The notes beneath the pieces are model-generated. The model was not told where the DNA came from. It saw only the letters and a list, made by a program, of their open reading frames with translations, and did no database searches. Shown one piece after another: positions 1 to 11,885 of a stretch of 64,000 bases of DNA; within the stretch, counting starts at the first letter, position 1, and the number at the start of each line of letters is the position of its first letter. The stretch is from NCBI GenBank assembly GCA_941918925.1, contig OW799235.1, positions 106,595,947-106,659,946 of the forward strand, written 5' to 3'. The translations under genes were made by a program, and so were the position numbers. The DNA comes from Phyto melanocephala (lineage: Eukaryota > Arthropoda > Insecta > Diptera > Rhinophoridae).

Positions 1-2200
1 AAATTTCAGTTTTTAATTCAACAAAATCAATTTTTTTCCTTTACTTTAAAAAATCAGTTTTTTTTGTATAAATCTTTTAATCTTTAATATTAAAAAATTT
101 TGTTAAAACTCATTAAAAAAAAAATTTTAAATCCATCTTAGGCATAGTCATAAAGTACGCATCGCGGCAACAAGCACAGCAGTTAAAAAACACATGCAAC
201 TAAATAATATAGACAACAAAAACGGTTGCTTTTAAATTAAACCAAGATTTTCTTTAACACATACCAGTTAAGTTAATAGAATCCCACAAATATGGGTAAG
301 AAAAAAATAACGTTGGCAAAATTTTATAAATTTTCGTAAATTTTTTACTTTTTCCTACAATGAAGAAAATAAAAACTGATGGTGGTTTATAAGGAAACTA
401 TAAAAAAATAAACTAAAAAAATAGGAATCACAGAATCATATTGTGACAAGCTGAAGTAAATTGTTGAGTAGAATCATACTTCAACGGAAGTCAAATGCAA
501 AAAAGAAACAAAAAAAAAACTAGCTGCCTTATTCATATTTTTACTTTCAAAATAATTATAATAATTATAATTATAATTATAATTAAAAATATAGATTTGA
601 TTAAGAATTCTAAACAGTTAAACGAAACATGTTTCTGTGTATTGTGTGTATTAAAACTTATAGAACAAAACTATTTTTGTGTTTCCAGGAATAGGGCAGA
701 TTGTCTTTTAGTAAACGGAAACTGTTTGTTGTTGCGTTACAACAATAACTAACAAAAAAAATTTTTTTTTATGAAAAATATAAAAACCTGAATAACAGTA
801 AAAGAATAACCAACAGCAAAAAAAGAAATTGGAAAAACTAGGATATTTGTAAAGGGCAGAAAAGCTTGAAGGGAGTTTTTGTTTAGTTTCCTTTTCATCT
901 TTAGTATCTGCTTGGCAGTTGTGTTGTTGCTGTTGCAATATAGTAAAAGTACCTTTTTGTATTGCCACTTATACAATTTTATCTGTTTTGTAAATGTTGA
1001 GTTGCGAAAGCATAAGTAACATCCGTTTCCGGTGTCCTTTTCGCATACAACCTAATATCAACCTCCCCCACCCCCATACTAGTACATATACCCAGCTTCC
1101 GTTTGTATTTTTTTGATACGATGCTTCAACACTTGTTTATATCCAATTTAAAATATTAAATTCTATCAATGTTCGTTTGTCAATGTTTTTCCAATTTTTT
1201 TTTCGTTCGATTTCGTTGAAAGTTACATTGTATTTTTCATCTCTTTTTGGATGAAGCATTAGGGGAAAAGCGACTATAATACAACATAAAGCCGTTTCTT
1301 TTTCTTCCTATTTGCGCTTTTTATAACTTCTCGTGTTGTGTTTCGTTTCAATGCAGTATTATATTGTATACGTAAACAATATTTTTACAAGCTCAATAAA
1401 AGATAAACAACTATTTTAATAAAATGTAAAAGGAATGAAATATGTGTTAGTGCTTAAGAATAAACTGCAAGTAAACTGCTGTTGTTAAAAGAAAAAAATT
1501 TCACGATAGCGTTTTGGGGCACTGGGAGTATGTTTGACATTCACAGTTGTAACTTTGCACGTTATTTTACTTTTTTACAGACACATACATAGATGTGTGT
1601 AAAATAAATATAATCATTTTAGAAATAACAATCATTGTGCTAGAAAAATATTGATTTTCAAAGTGAATTACCGATATTGATACAAATTAAAAACAAAATA
1701 TTTTAAACATTAAATTCTCACTCAGTAAATGAATAAGATTTTATAATATTTATTTGACATTAAATTTAAAATTCTACATTTTAAAGAAAACTAAATCTAT
1801 ACATATGAAAAATTGTTGCAAGTGCGTTGCGACTTTATAACTCACGAACTGTCTAACCTGCTAAATTTTTAGAGTTTGTTCCTATGGTCGTCAAGATGGT
1901 TTATCTAAAGTTTGCACAAAATCGGTCGACGCGTTCGTGAGCTATGACTTTTCATGTCAACATGTGATTTTTTTTCATATAAAAAAAAACAACAACAAAT
2001 ATGTATTCGACAAAACCTAAAGATCGCGAGCGAAATAGTAAGTAAATCAATAGTATTTTAATGTTATAATAGGACAAATTTTAAACTTACTTATGTATAC
2101 TAAAACTAAAATATGCTTATCTGACTAACCATCATCTCCTCTCCAGAAAAAAATCGGGTATTGCAATGCGTCATAACAACGATGGAGTTCAGAAATACGA
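1..2200. other. AT-rich DNA without recognisable gene
   Basis: I see no gene, RNA or dated repeat here. There is a short A/T simple repeat at about 551-585 and scattered poly-A and poly-T runs. Short open frames near 495-976 are made mostly of Lys, Asn, Ile and Phe codons from A/T runs and look like chance. Confidence 0.6.
551..585. repeat. A/T microsatellite
   Basis: Repeated TAATTATAAT-type units in an otherwise irregular AT-rich stretch. They create an isoleucine run in a chance open frame. Confidence 0.7.
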
Positions 2201-3080
2201 TTTAGTTGAACCACGAAGTGTGCAGGGGATTCACTAGTAAGACTAAAAATAATTTCTAATATAGAGTGTGGGCCATATATCGTTTGCACAAGCGGTTATT
2301 TAAAATCAGGCAATACTTATGTCACAAGATTTTATATGTTATCTCCCCTAAAAGAAATTAATGAATTTACGCTTGAACGTCTTTGGGATTTATGGAAAAT
2401 TTATTTCCCAATCAAAGACAATTGGTCAAAAACCATTTCTTCGGATGAAGCTAATTTTCATTATGGTGGTTACATTAATAAGCAAAATTGCCATATTTAG
2501 AGCCCTGAATACCAAAAGTGGTATTACAGAATTCAATGAACCTATTTCGATTAACTGTTTGCTGAGAGCGTCGCCACAATGGACCGTATTGGTCTCTGGG
2601 TGAGGGTGTGAGGGTAACTTTGTACCAGCCTCATTTACCTAACTGTTTGCTGGGTTTTGTGGAGAAGAGGCATTATTGGCCCATATTTCTTTAAAAATGA
2701 GGACAGGCAACAAATATGGTCTATGGATAAACCATCGCTTTATTAAACCGATTTCTTTGAGCCCGCTCTTCATGAAATTGATGTAAACGATGTTTGGTTT
2801 TAACACGATATTGAAACTTGGCACACATCTCATGCGTCAAGCAATTTATTGCGTGCAACGATTAATAGCCATTTAATTTCTCAAAATGGTGATGTCAATT
2901 AGCTGCCAAAAAGCTGCGATTTGACATCGTAGAAGTATTTTCTGTGGAATGCCGTTAAGGATAATTGTTATGCAGACAAACCGGAGACAATTGAGCACTT
3001 AAAGGATAATAACAAGATACATCCCCAAACACTCGAAAAAGTTCTGCGTCAAATTTATATACTAACTGTCGTATCCATAA
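2200..3080 (+). pseudogene. Decayed mariner-type transposase
   Basis: Read across frames, this stretch gives pieces of a Tc1/mariner (IS630-type) transposase. A start resembling FTLEQRWEILKIYF lies near 2361-2410. The first catalytic block, SSDEANF followed by HYGGYINKQNCHIW, is at 2438-2499. An RRGIIGPYFF block follows the inserted SINE near 2669-2693. The second-Asp region is altered (HDIETWHTSHAS, family form QDGATCHT) at about 2800-2835. CDLTS, KYFLW and a CYADKPETIEHLKDN block lie at 2920-3015. Several stops and frameshifts are present. The DNA-binding N-terminus joins the DDE domain directly, so about 100 residues normally between them are missing. It cannot encode a working enzyme. Superfamily is confident; subfamily is not. 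Confidence 0.78.
2552..2652 (+). mobile_element. 5'-truncated SINE with 13-bp TSD
   Basis: The direct repeat TAACTGTTTGCTG occurs at 2552-2564 and 2640-2652. The 75 bp between (2565-2639) match the 3' half of the full-length SINE found reversed at 37999-38234, including the short hairpin GGACC...GGTC. Removing insert and one TSD rejoins the mariner reading, giving ..TV..W..RRGIIGPYFF. This is a retroposed, 5'-truncated copy that landed in an already present transposase. Confidence 0.88.
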
Positions 3081-3129
3081 AAAAAATTTTAGGTTTAATA
3101 AATATTAAACCAAAAACCAAAATGAATTC

Positions 3130-4576
3130 GTCAACCCGATAACAATATCGTCACTACAAAACAATGTTTCCTCTGCGTATTATATTGCATATAAATACAT
3201 ATATGTATGTTGGAGTTAATAAAACAAAACAATATTAAGCTTTAGCAAATATTTGCCTAAACTTTGATTATATACAAAATATATATTTAAGCTCTCTGCC
3301 AACAATTTCAAAACAAAGTAATAAACAAAAGTAACTTTGTCCATTAAATCCGTAAGATGAGCTTTTGTTATGTGTTAATTAGACTTGTTTGTACCTTTTT
3401 ACCGGAAGGTTTTCGTAAATATAAAGATTTAAATCATTTCATAGCAGCAAGGTATGCTTTGTCTACTTTAATAAAGAAAACAAAAACAGGTTGACGCACA
3501 TTTGTGTCTCTAAAAATAATACTTAGCGCATATTTGTATTACGCTACTAATTACCTGGTCAGGATATATGTATATAAGCCACAAAAAAGGTAGTAGTCAT
3601 TACAGACGTACTTTAAAATATTTTTATACAAAGTGTTTTCAGTACATAAAACAAGGTGGCAGATTACACATTTATTTCAAAGTTGTAAGTGTAACAAAGT
3701 AATTGCTGAAGTTTTAAATCTCTTTTTGTTTTTCTTCTTTTGTTTCTATTGACTTTAATATGAAATAATGTTGTTAAAACTAGAAGTAATTAGGAGTAAA
3801 TTGTAATTTTTGTACATTACAAAAGAAACTTTTTAATTAAAAAACGTATAGATAACTTTGAAAGTACCAAAAATTGCGAACAATTGAAATTGAAATTTCT
3901 AAAAACGAGGAACAGCATGCTTATTTACTTACAGATAAAAATAATTAAATTTTAGCAGAGATATTAAACTATTTGATGCAACTTTAACTACGTTTATTAA
4001 ATTATAGTCGTATTAAGACCTGATCAATCTGGTACGTATAGTCAACCATGTTCTCACCTACATAAAATTTTAATATTTTGGTTATATGGGAGCAATGAAT
4101 GGTCATAATATGGTAACTTAGTGATGATAGTCCTTTAAGCTTATAATGATTAATTGTACATACAGTTAAAACATCGTATGTTGCTTTAAGAATATGATAA
4201 CCTTAAGCAAAGGTTTTCTTTGTGTGCATAAACGCCCAAATAAACCACACAACCGGCTTGTCAAAACGCCTTTTGCCATTTCTAATACACGATACAAACA
4301 TAATTTATTCGAATTTATAAAAGGAGGGAGAGGTGGTGAATTTGCTAGCATTTTAAAGGTCAAACTTCATACAAACAATATGCTTTTTTATGGAGTTTAT
4401 TGTGTAGGTCACTAAAAAAATCTTATCAGAGGATAGCTCGAGGACACATGAAATAAATTAGGTGTGAAATCCACTTACATATGTATTTTTAAAATTGAAA
4501 CATTTCATTATTCATAAAAAATAGCAATAAACCAAAAATCACATCAAAAGTTTCCTTGACATCCACCATCTACTAT
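3130..4576. other. AT-rich DNA, mostly featureless
   Basis: Apart from a weak promoter-like arrangement at 3571-3690 (listed separately) I see no gene or clear repeat. Overlapping open frames on both strands near 4166-4415 have no recognisable similarity. Confidence 0.5.
3571..3690 (+). promoter_or_regulatory. Possible TATA/Inr core promoter and first-exon donor
   Basis: TATATAAG starts at 3571. A TCATT initiator-like match lies 27 bases further on, with its A at 3599, which is roughly the spacing expected in insect core promoters. A GTAAGT splice-donor match follows at 3685, which would leave a short non-coding first exon of 86 nt. No downstream promoter element is seen. In AT-rich DNA each motif is common by chance; only the combination is suggestive. 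No coding exon was found downstream. Confidence 0.2.
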
Positions 4577-4721
4577 AACAAGTAAGAGCACTATATTCGG
4601 CTGTGCCGAATCTTTTATACCCACCACCAATTTTGTGTACATATAAAGGACAATATTTATTATTTTGTTAATCGCTATAGAATAATCTCTATATAATAAA
4701 ATATGTATCACTTTCTTTGTA

Positions 4722-5435
4722 GAGGGTGGTTAAATTTTAAGGGCCCATGTTGAAGGTGAACTACACCTAGTCTTTAAATTTGTTTTCTGCATTTCAGTTG
4801 ACATTTCTCAGTCTCAAACTTACTCAATTTGATACGTGGAAAGATACGCAAATGAACAACGCTTTTAAGTTATTCAGGTTGTTTATAAAAATGGGCGTTC
4901 AAATCAAAATGCATTTTGTGCTTGGTTGGTTGGTTGGTTATCGTGGTAGTTCGCTGCACGCCAACAGTCAAGTAGAGTCTGTATGACTCCGTTTTGACAG
5001 TACCACATCACTCGTCAGCTTCTAGTGTATCTCAGAATAAAATCCATGCATTTTGTGCACTTCGTAATTTTTTTGATCAACATAATCGTTCAAATTCGTC
5101 CACAATCGGGAGAATTGTAAAAAATATTTAAATTTCTGCAAAACAGGTCTGTATACAATGTTAGAAAATCTCTAAATGCCTCCTCAGTTCGTTGAGTGGG
5201 AACCATTGCTGGTTTTTGCGATAGTGTGGCAAAATAGCAGTCAACGTCGACTCATCATCATGCCCAACAATTGAGCATCAACATTGTCATTGAAAATTTG
5301 GACCATCAGATATTTTGTAAAATACATAATTGAACCATACACATATTATCAGTATAAAAAGAAAATATAATAATTTCTTAAATAATTTGTGTTTTATTTA
5401 AAATCAACATCGGCCCTTAAAATTTAACCACCCTT
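4722..5435 (+). mobile_element. Internally deleted mariner nested in copy A
   Basis: The terminal inverted repeats are GGGTGGTTAAATTTTAAGG and its reverse near 5413-5433, next to the target TA. The piece holds remnants of the transposase N-terminus (a helix-turn-helix region with NGRSNQNAF in intact copies) and none of the catalytic domain. This copy is frameshifted and is interrupted by a separate retroposon at 4922-5046. Confidence 0.8.
4909..5059 (-). mobile_element. Retroposon tail with (CCAA)n end and 13-bp TSD
   Basis: The direct repeat ATGCATTTTGTGC flanks a 125-bp insert (4922-5046). The insert is absent from the equivalent place in the other nested mariner copies. On the minus strand it ends in about four CCAA repeats, the tail type seen on some insect SINEs and LINEs. 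No A or B box is visible, so it is either 5'-truncated or a LINE 3' end. Confidence 0.8.
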
Positions 5436-5589
5436 AATAACTTCGATATGATAGTAAAATGTTTTCGTAAATTTAGTCTTTTAGTGAAAGTGGCCGTTAA
5501 AGTAGGCGCGTCAATAAAGTTTCTGCTAATAAATACAACTTAGATATTTCAATATAATTATTTATTTTCCAAAAGACAATAGAAAAATC

Positions 5590-5930
5590 GTTATATGGGA
5601 GGTAGGCGGTAAAGTGAGCGTGTCACCTAAACTTTTTGGCACAACAATTACATTGATAAGAAGGATATATGTAGTAAATTTCATCATCATACCTCTAATT
5701 TTGTCGGTTTTATGAGCTTTTAAATTTCATTAACGGTAGATGACGTGAAAAGTGGGCGTTATAGTAGGCGTGTCAAAGTTGTTTTTGCTAATGAGTACAA
5801 CTTAGATGTTTCAATATAGTCCTTTATTATTCCAAAATCTTTTTTAATAGAGCAATTATATGAATTTTAGTTAAAACGTTATATGGGAGGTGGGCGTAAA
5901 AGTAGGCGTGACACCTTAATTTTCTTGCAC
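5590..5930 (-). repeat. 288-bp tandem module, copy A
   Basis: The landmark GTTATATGGGAGG recurs at 5590 and 5878, exactly 288 bp apart. It is the same module as in the other DINE-1-like copies. Confidence 0.85.
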
Positions 5931-6331
5931 AGTAATGAGATTGACTAAAGGATGTCAGGACGTTTTTGTTTTTAAATATACCGAAAAATACACTGTGCGG
6001 TATAAATTTTCGTACATTTTGATCGTTAACTCCTTTCCTAATGCATATATTTATATAATTTTCGGGGAAAAATATTGTTTTTGCTCAGGAAATATATATT
6101 CGAAGTTTCATAAGTCTACGTTAATGCGTTTGGACACAATTCCATTTTATTCGATGTTCGAAGGACACGGTTTTTTCGACCTACTCTTGCTTTTCGAGCT
6201 ATAACTCTATTCCTAATATTCCGATTTAGCCCATTTTCAATACCAAACAAACCTTGTCTATAAGAAAGATTCTGGCAAATTTGAACCCCCTAGCTTTTTC
6301 GGTGCGACCTCTATCGTGCTTTCAACAGACG

Positions 6332-6357
6332 GACAGACGGACAGACGGACGGACATA
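6332..6357. repeat. CAGACGGA short tandem repeat
   Basis: Short octamer repeat just inside the DINE-1-like right end. Its copy number differs among the copies in this window. Confidence 0.75.
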
Positions 6358-6575
6358 GCTAGATCGTCATTAAATCAAACCCTGATTCAGAATATATATA
6401 CTTTATGGGGTCTAAAATGGATATTTCGATGTGTTACAAACGGAATGACAAAATGAATATACCCCCACCATTTTTTTGGTGGCGGGTATAAAAATATTTT
6501 AAATGAAAAATTTGACAAAAAGCACCATGTTTGTGGAAAATATTTTTCTACAAACAAAAAGCCAGTGGACACACC

Positions 6576-6601
6576 ACGCTTGTACAAGCTTGTACAAGCG
6601 T
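6576..6601. repeat. Perfect 26-bp palindrome
   Basis: The stretch is its own reverse complement. Each 13-base half contains CTTGTACAAG. It lies in the spacer between two DINE-1-like copies, outside either terminus. Confidence 0.9.
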
Positions 6602-6855
6602 AAAATATGATCGAGTTTTACAAGCCGCTTGTGTTATTTATTTAAGTCTTTCAAAATTGTTGATCGCAATCGCAACACCAAATTCATTAATTTAAATTTT
6701 GGTTTATTTGAATATAAGTACGGCAAGCAAACGTCTTTATCAGGTTATCTCACACACTTTTGTTGGCAGTGTTTAATGACAATGAGCAGGTCAGAATCAG
6801 AATATTTCTGGAATAACGACTGGATTGGTTAAAAAAAAAAAATTTTACACGGACA

Positions 6856-6880
6856 CAGAAGAAGAAGAACAGTAGAAGAA
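6856..6880. repeat. GAA-rich microsatellite
   Basis: Short run of GAA and AGAAG units, imperfect. Confidence 0.6.
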
Positions 6881-6903
6881 CATAAGTACAAGCGTTTAAA
6901 CTC

Positions 6904-7027
6904 TAAGGGCCGTATTTATAAAAAATATTTTAGGTTTATTAAAGGCTTATTTGACAGATGTTGTAGAGAAATTTGTCAAATAAGCCTTCAATAAACCTAA
7001 ACTATTTTTTTATGAATACGACCCTAA
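6904..7027. mobile_element. Hairpin MITE, PIF/Harbinger-like
   Basis: Element 6907-7024 (118 bp) is flanked by TAA on both sides. It begins GGGCCGTATT and ends AATACGACCC, and the two arms pair along most of their length around a short loop. A 3-bp TAA TSD and a GGGCC.. terminus are typical of PIF/Harbinger MITEs. A diverged relative lies at 53574-53675. Confidence 0.75.
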
Positions 7028-7219
7028 ATGTTTAGCACATCAGTCATTTAGCGCTTATCGTTTTTGGTTTTTTATTCGAATTAAAACAAGAAAGAGGACT
7101 ATATTGGGCTGTGCCGAATACACCACCAATTTTGTGTACATTTAAAGCACAATATTGATTTTTTGTTAGTTGCTATAGAATAATCTCTTTATAATAAAAT
7201 ATGTATCACTTTCTTTGTA

Positions 7220-7734
7220 GAGGGTAGTTAAATTTTAAGGGCCCACGTTGAAGGTGAACTACACTTAGTCTTTAAATTTATTTTCTGCATTTTATTTGAC
7301 ATTTCTGAATCTCAAACTTACTCAATTTGATCCGTGGAAAGATACGCAAATGAGCATTGCTTTAAAGTTATTCAGGTTTTTTTATAAAAATGGGCGTTCA
7401 AATCAAAATGCATTTTGTGTACTTCGTAATTATTTTGATCAACATAATCATTCAAATTCGTCCACAATCGGGAGAATTGTAACAAATATTTAAATTTCTG
7501 CAAAACAGGTCTGTAAAAAATGTTAGAAAATCTGTGAATGCCTTCTTAGTGCGTTGAATGGGAACCACTGGTGGTTTTTGCGATAGCGTGGCAAAAGATA
7601 TTTGGCCGATATTTTGTTAAATACATAATTGAACCATACAAATATTATCATTACAATAAGAAATGATAATAGTTTCCTAAATAATTTGTGTTTTATTTAA
7701 GTTCATCATCGGTCCTTAAAATTTAACCACCCTT
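7220..7734 (+). mobile_element. Internally deleted mariner nested in copy B
   Basis: Both terminal inverted repeats are present next to TA. Only the N-terminal DNA-binding part of the transposase survives; the catalytic domain is absent. It sits at the same position relative to the host element's left end as in copies A, C and D. Confidence 0.8.
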
Positions 7735-7914
7735 TATAACTTCGATATGCTACTAAAATGCTTTTGCAAATGTAGTCTTTTAGTAAAAGTGGGCTTTAAA
7801 GTAGGAGTGTCAATAAAGTTTCTGCTAATAAATACAACTTAGATATTTAAATATAGTGCTTTATTTTCCCAAGAAATTTGTCAATAGAGAAATAACATGA
7901 ATTTAAGATAAACC

Positions 7915-8778
7915 GTTATATGGGAGCTAGGCGTTAAAGTGGGCGTGTCACCTAAACTTTTTGGCACAACAATTACATTGATTAGAAGGATATATGTAGC
8001 AAATTTGATCATCATACCTCTAATTTTGGCGGTTTTATGAGCCTTTAAATTTCATTAACGGTAGATAACGTGAAAAGTGGGCGATATAGTAGGCGTGTCA
8101 AAGTTGTTTTTGCGAATGAGTACAACTTAGGTGTTCCAATTTAGCCCTTTATTATTCCAAAATCTTTATTAATAGAGAAATTATATGAATTTTAGGTAAA
8201 ACGTTATATGGGAGGTGGGCGTAAAAGTGGGCGTTGCACCTTAATTTTCTAGCACAGTAATGAAATTGCCTAGGAGGATATACGTAGCAAATTTGATTAT
8301 AATACCTCTAATTTTGGCGGTTTTATGAGCTTTTAAATTTCATTAACGGTAGATAACGTGAAAAGTGGGCGTTATAGTAGGCGTGTCAAAGTTGTTTTTG
8401 CGAATGAGTACAACTTAGATGTTCCAATTTAGCCCTTTATTATTCCAAAATCTTTATTAATAGAGAAATTATATGAATTTTAGTTAAAACGTTATATGGG
8501 AGGTGGGCGTAAAAGTGGGCGTGGCACCTTAATTTTCTGGCACAGTAATGATATTGCCTAGGAGGATATACGTAGCAAATTTGATTATAATACCTCTAAT
8601 TTAGGCGGTTTTTTGAGCTTCTAAATTTCATTAACGGTAGATAACGTGGAAAGTGGGCGTTATAGTAGGCGTGTCAAAGTTATTTTTGCGAATGACTACA
8701 ACTTAGGCGTTTCAATATAGCCCTTTATTTTCCCAAAAACTTTATTTATAAAGAAATTACATGAATTTAAGGTAAACC
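7915..8778 (-). repeat. Three 288-bp tandem modules, copy B
   Basis: GTTATATGGGAGG-type landmarks begin at 7915, 8203, 8491 and 8779, which is 288 bp each time. Each module carries two GTGGGCGT/TAGGCGTG-type motifs about 150 bp apart, hinting at an older duplication within the module. Confidence 0.9.
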
Positions 8779-9599
8779 GTTATATGGGAGGTAGGCGTAA
8801 AAGTGGGCGTGGCACATTGATTTTCCGTTACAAAAAAGCCACTCACCAAAAAGTAGAGTGTGCAAAATTTCAGAGTCGTACATCCAATTTTGTTGCTTTT
8901 ATAACGTTTTTGTTTTTAAATATACCGAAAAATACACTGTGCGGTATAAATTTTCGTACATTTTGATCGATAACTCCTCTCCTTATGCATAGATTTAGAC
9001 AATTTTCGGGGAAAAATATTGTTTTAGCTCAGGAAATATATATTCGAAGTTTCATGAGTCTACGTTAATGCGTTTGGACACAATTCCATTTTATTCGATG
9101 TTCGAAGGACACGGTTTTTTCGACCTACTCTTGCATTTCGAGCTATAACTCTCTTCCTAATATTCCGATTTAGCCCATTTTCAATGCGACCTCTATCGTG
9201 CTTTCAAAAGACAGACAGACGGACGGACATAGCTAGATCGTCATCAAATCAAACCCTGATTCAGAATATATATACTTTATGGGGTCTAAAATGGATATTT
9301 CGATGTGTTACAAACGGAATGACAAAATGAATATACCTCCACCATTTTTTTGGTGGCGGGTATAAAAAAATGGTGCATACCAGAAGCCGGCATGAAAGCT
9401 CTTTGATAATGAGTGAGTTACTCACATTTTAAAATTTAAATTTCTCTTTTTTTCAAAATCTTGATCAAGCTTTTTTCGAAATATAAGTTCCAATGTCTTT
9501 TCGATTTTCCTGAATTTTATTTTGATATTTTAACAATAAAATCTTAAGAAAGGTGAAGTAAAAACCATTGCAAATATTTTTAGCAGGTTTAAACTTTAG

Positions 9600-9857
9600 A
9601 ATTGATTTTGACAATTACAATAGAGTTGAAAATTCAACCATTTTCGTGGAACAATGCGGAGGATCACGAAATGCATGAATTGCATTTTGATTTGAACGCC
9701 CATTTTCATAGTAAGCCAGAATAACTTTAAAGCGTTGCTTGATTGTGTATCTTTCCATGGTTGAAATTGAATTAATCTGAAATTGAGAAAGGTCAAATGA
9801 AACGCAGAAAAAAGCTTGACGTTTAGGTGTGGTTCACATTCAACATAACCACCCTTT
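9600..9857 (-). pseudogene. Solitary truncated mariner fragment
   Basis: On the minus strand the reading MERYTIKQRFKVILAYYENG then RSNQNA matches the N-terminus of the mariner nested in the DINE-1-like copies. The 5' terminal repeat (near 9845-9857) has lost part of its inner sequence. The other end is missing. There is no DINE-1-like sequence around it, so this is an insertion independent of the captured version. Confidence 0.75.
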
Positions 9858-9859
9858 TA

Positions 9860-11090
9860 ATGAAACTAAAGTAAAAACAACTATTTTTTACGATTGCGAT
9901 AAGCTTTAGGGATGAGACTGCTTTATGATTGTGGCATGTTACTCGTAGGCATATATAAAATTTGGAACACTGTTGCCAGACAGTACGAAAATTATTTAAT
10001 TTAAATAATTATTAGTTTAACGAGATTTCTTTTCTGCGTCTTAATAAATTTTAGACAGTTTCGTGATTACAATTTGTTGTTTCTGACTTGATTTTTGTAT
10101 TATAAAACGCATATAAACTTTAACGCTTAATATTACATTTCATCTAAACCAAATTTATGCAAATAGTGTTCAAAATATATTACATTTTTTGACATAAACG
10201 TAATTCGTAAAAGGAAATAAAAAACACGAATGATATGCTAATATATTACGTCAGGTAAGTAGCTGCTTAAATATTTTATAGCTTTCCACATCAATATATT
10301 CTGTAACAATATCTTTGAAAAACATTCTATATGAACATAAAAACTTACATATTAGCGTTCGAATTTTTAGTAACATCCATAAACCTAATAACGGTTTAAT
10401 GTCTTTATGTTTAATAACACTTTTGTATGCAAATAAGGAAAAATCCTTGAGTAACTACAATACTTGTCATACACTTTAATGTTTTTCAGACTTAGTTACT
10501 GTAGTTGTCAATCTTGCTTTATATTTCTGCTAACAAATCCATTTATAAGCATAAATTTCTTTAATACTCGTAAACATTACAGGCACACACGTATCAACCA
10601 AAGATTGTATACTATTTGCGAGTAAATATGGCCTACAAATACCAAACGCAAATGCAGTCATGTAAAGCAAACGTCACTAACAATCACGTATACAGATGTA
10701 CTTTCTGTAAATGTAATATATCCTTCATTCATTGTGTTTGCATATGTACTAAGAAGCTATATTTATGTATATGTCATTTTGGCAGACAGATGTTACGAAA
10801 TCCTTTGGCTTTTCTTAATTTTTTTTATGTCGTCTCATTTAATATAAACACTAGTCTACACAGAAAATTTAAATTGAGATAATGATGTCTTTCACAGTAT
10901 GTAATCCCTGTTATAATAAGCACTTTTATTGGGAGCGATAGAGGTAAAAAAAGAAGAACCATTCTTCCAGATAACGTCTCGTGATATTACTTTCATAATA
11001 CTTTGTTTAATGTAATAACTTTCTAAATCATATTATTTTGAAAACAACCATATCGAGTAGAATTCAAGCAAACACATCATGTTATAATTT
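9860..11090. other. AT-rich DNA without recognisable feature
   Basis: No gene or repeat recognised. An 88-codon open frame at 10616-10882 is Cys-rich but matches nothing I know; a chance frame is the simplest explanation. Confidence 0.5.
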
Positions 11091-11885
11091 TTGTGTTTTC
11101 TGCATGCGTAGCGCTATCAGGTAGAACTTAACTTGATTAAGTTCGGACTATTCGGTGCTTTCTTAGTGACACTAGACCACGATCAATTACATACCTATAT
11201 AAGAGCTCTTGCCTTGAAGCAGAGCTTGATATCCACTGCATTATTGTTTGCAGGCTAGCTACTTGATATAATCAACGAAGTGTTTGTGCATTTACCGGTC
11301 TGGAAGACAAACCGGCAGCTAAGGTTTTGGGGAGAATGTAAACATTATCTTCCTCGGTAACAGTTAAGGATTTTCAGTATTTTCTGAGAGCACGTAGTAC
11401 ATATGATTAATCCTAAGAGGCAAAACATATTTGTGGGTGATTGACTGGCTGATGCTTGACGTCGTGTCAGATTTGGGGCAACTATTATTTGTTGATGATG
11501 ATGCCTTTGCAACAGAATTAGTGGCAGGTGGTTTAATAACTAATGATCGTACAGCCATTCGAATACCATTCTAATCTGGGTACGAAAAACGATACCATTG
11601 ATGCAACTGCATATATGATGGCCGTGTTAAGGGGAGCATATCACTAAGTAATAGAGTAATCAATCACTACAATGGTATACACCCCTCTGCAGGCAAACTT
11701 CGTATAGGTACGTATGTCTTTATAACAGCCCAGGCAAAATAGATAAATGATTGTAGCTATAATAAAACGAGGAGCAAATGCTCTGGAATGGATCCACATC
11801 ACTCCAAGCGGATTTTAAGATTTGATACGAAGTGGCTGAGGAAATGTTGAGTGTTTAACATATATTCTATGACTACCCTTTAGTG

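Larger units (their letters stand above)
4577..6494 (-). mobile_element. DINE-1-like element, copy A
   Basis: The left end has AACAAGTAAGAGC, then a hairpin TTCGGCTGTGCCGAA, then TATACCCACCACC. The right end has a GGTGG hairpin and GGGTATAA. Just inside the right end are CAGACGGA repeats and an AT-rich ATATATACTTTATGG block. On the reverse strand this reads like the INE-1/DINE-1 core, with ATAAAGTATATATATTC followed by GTCCGTCTGTCCG, hence the minus assignment. Inside lie a nested mariner (4722-5435) and one full 288-bp module (5590-5877) plus a partial one. Like the other copies it has no coding capacity and is presumably mobilised in trans. Family naming is from memory of the Drosophila element. 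Confidence 0.75.
7085..9367 (-). mobile_element. DINE-1-like element, copy B
   Basis: Same architecture as copy A. The left hairpin is altered (GGGCTGTGCCGAA) and the right end is intact. A nested mariner occupies 7220-7734. Three complete 288-bp modules follow from 7915. A 60-codon open frame at 8784-8966 recurs in sister copies, but its substitutions do not favour silent sites, so I do not treat it as a gene. Confidence 0.78.

Noticed and set aside
495..976. Small overlapping open frames near the left end
   Set aside because: Low-complexity A/T-derived peptides on both strands, no recognisable domain, no conserved context.
10616..10882. Cysteine-rich 88-codon frame as a secreted peptide gene
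   Set aside because: No signal peptide, cysteine spacing is irregular and the composition is that of the surrounding AT-rich DNA.
11079..11350. Solo LTR beginning TGTTAT and ending AACA with a TATA box
   Set aside because: No matching target-site duplication at the proposed ends and no second copy in the window.
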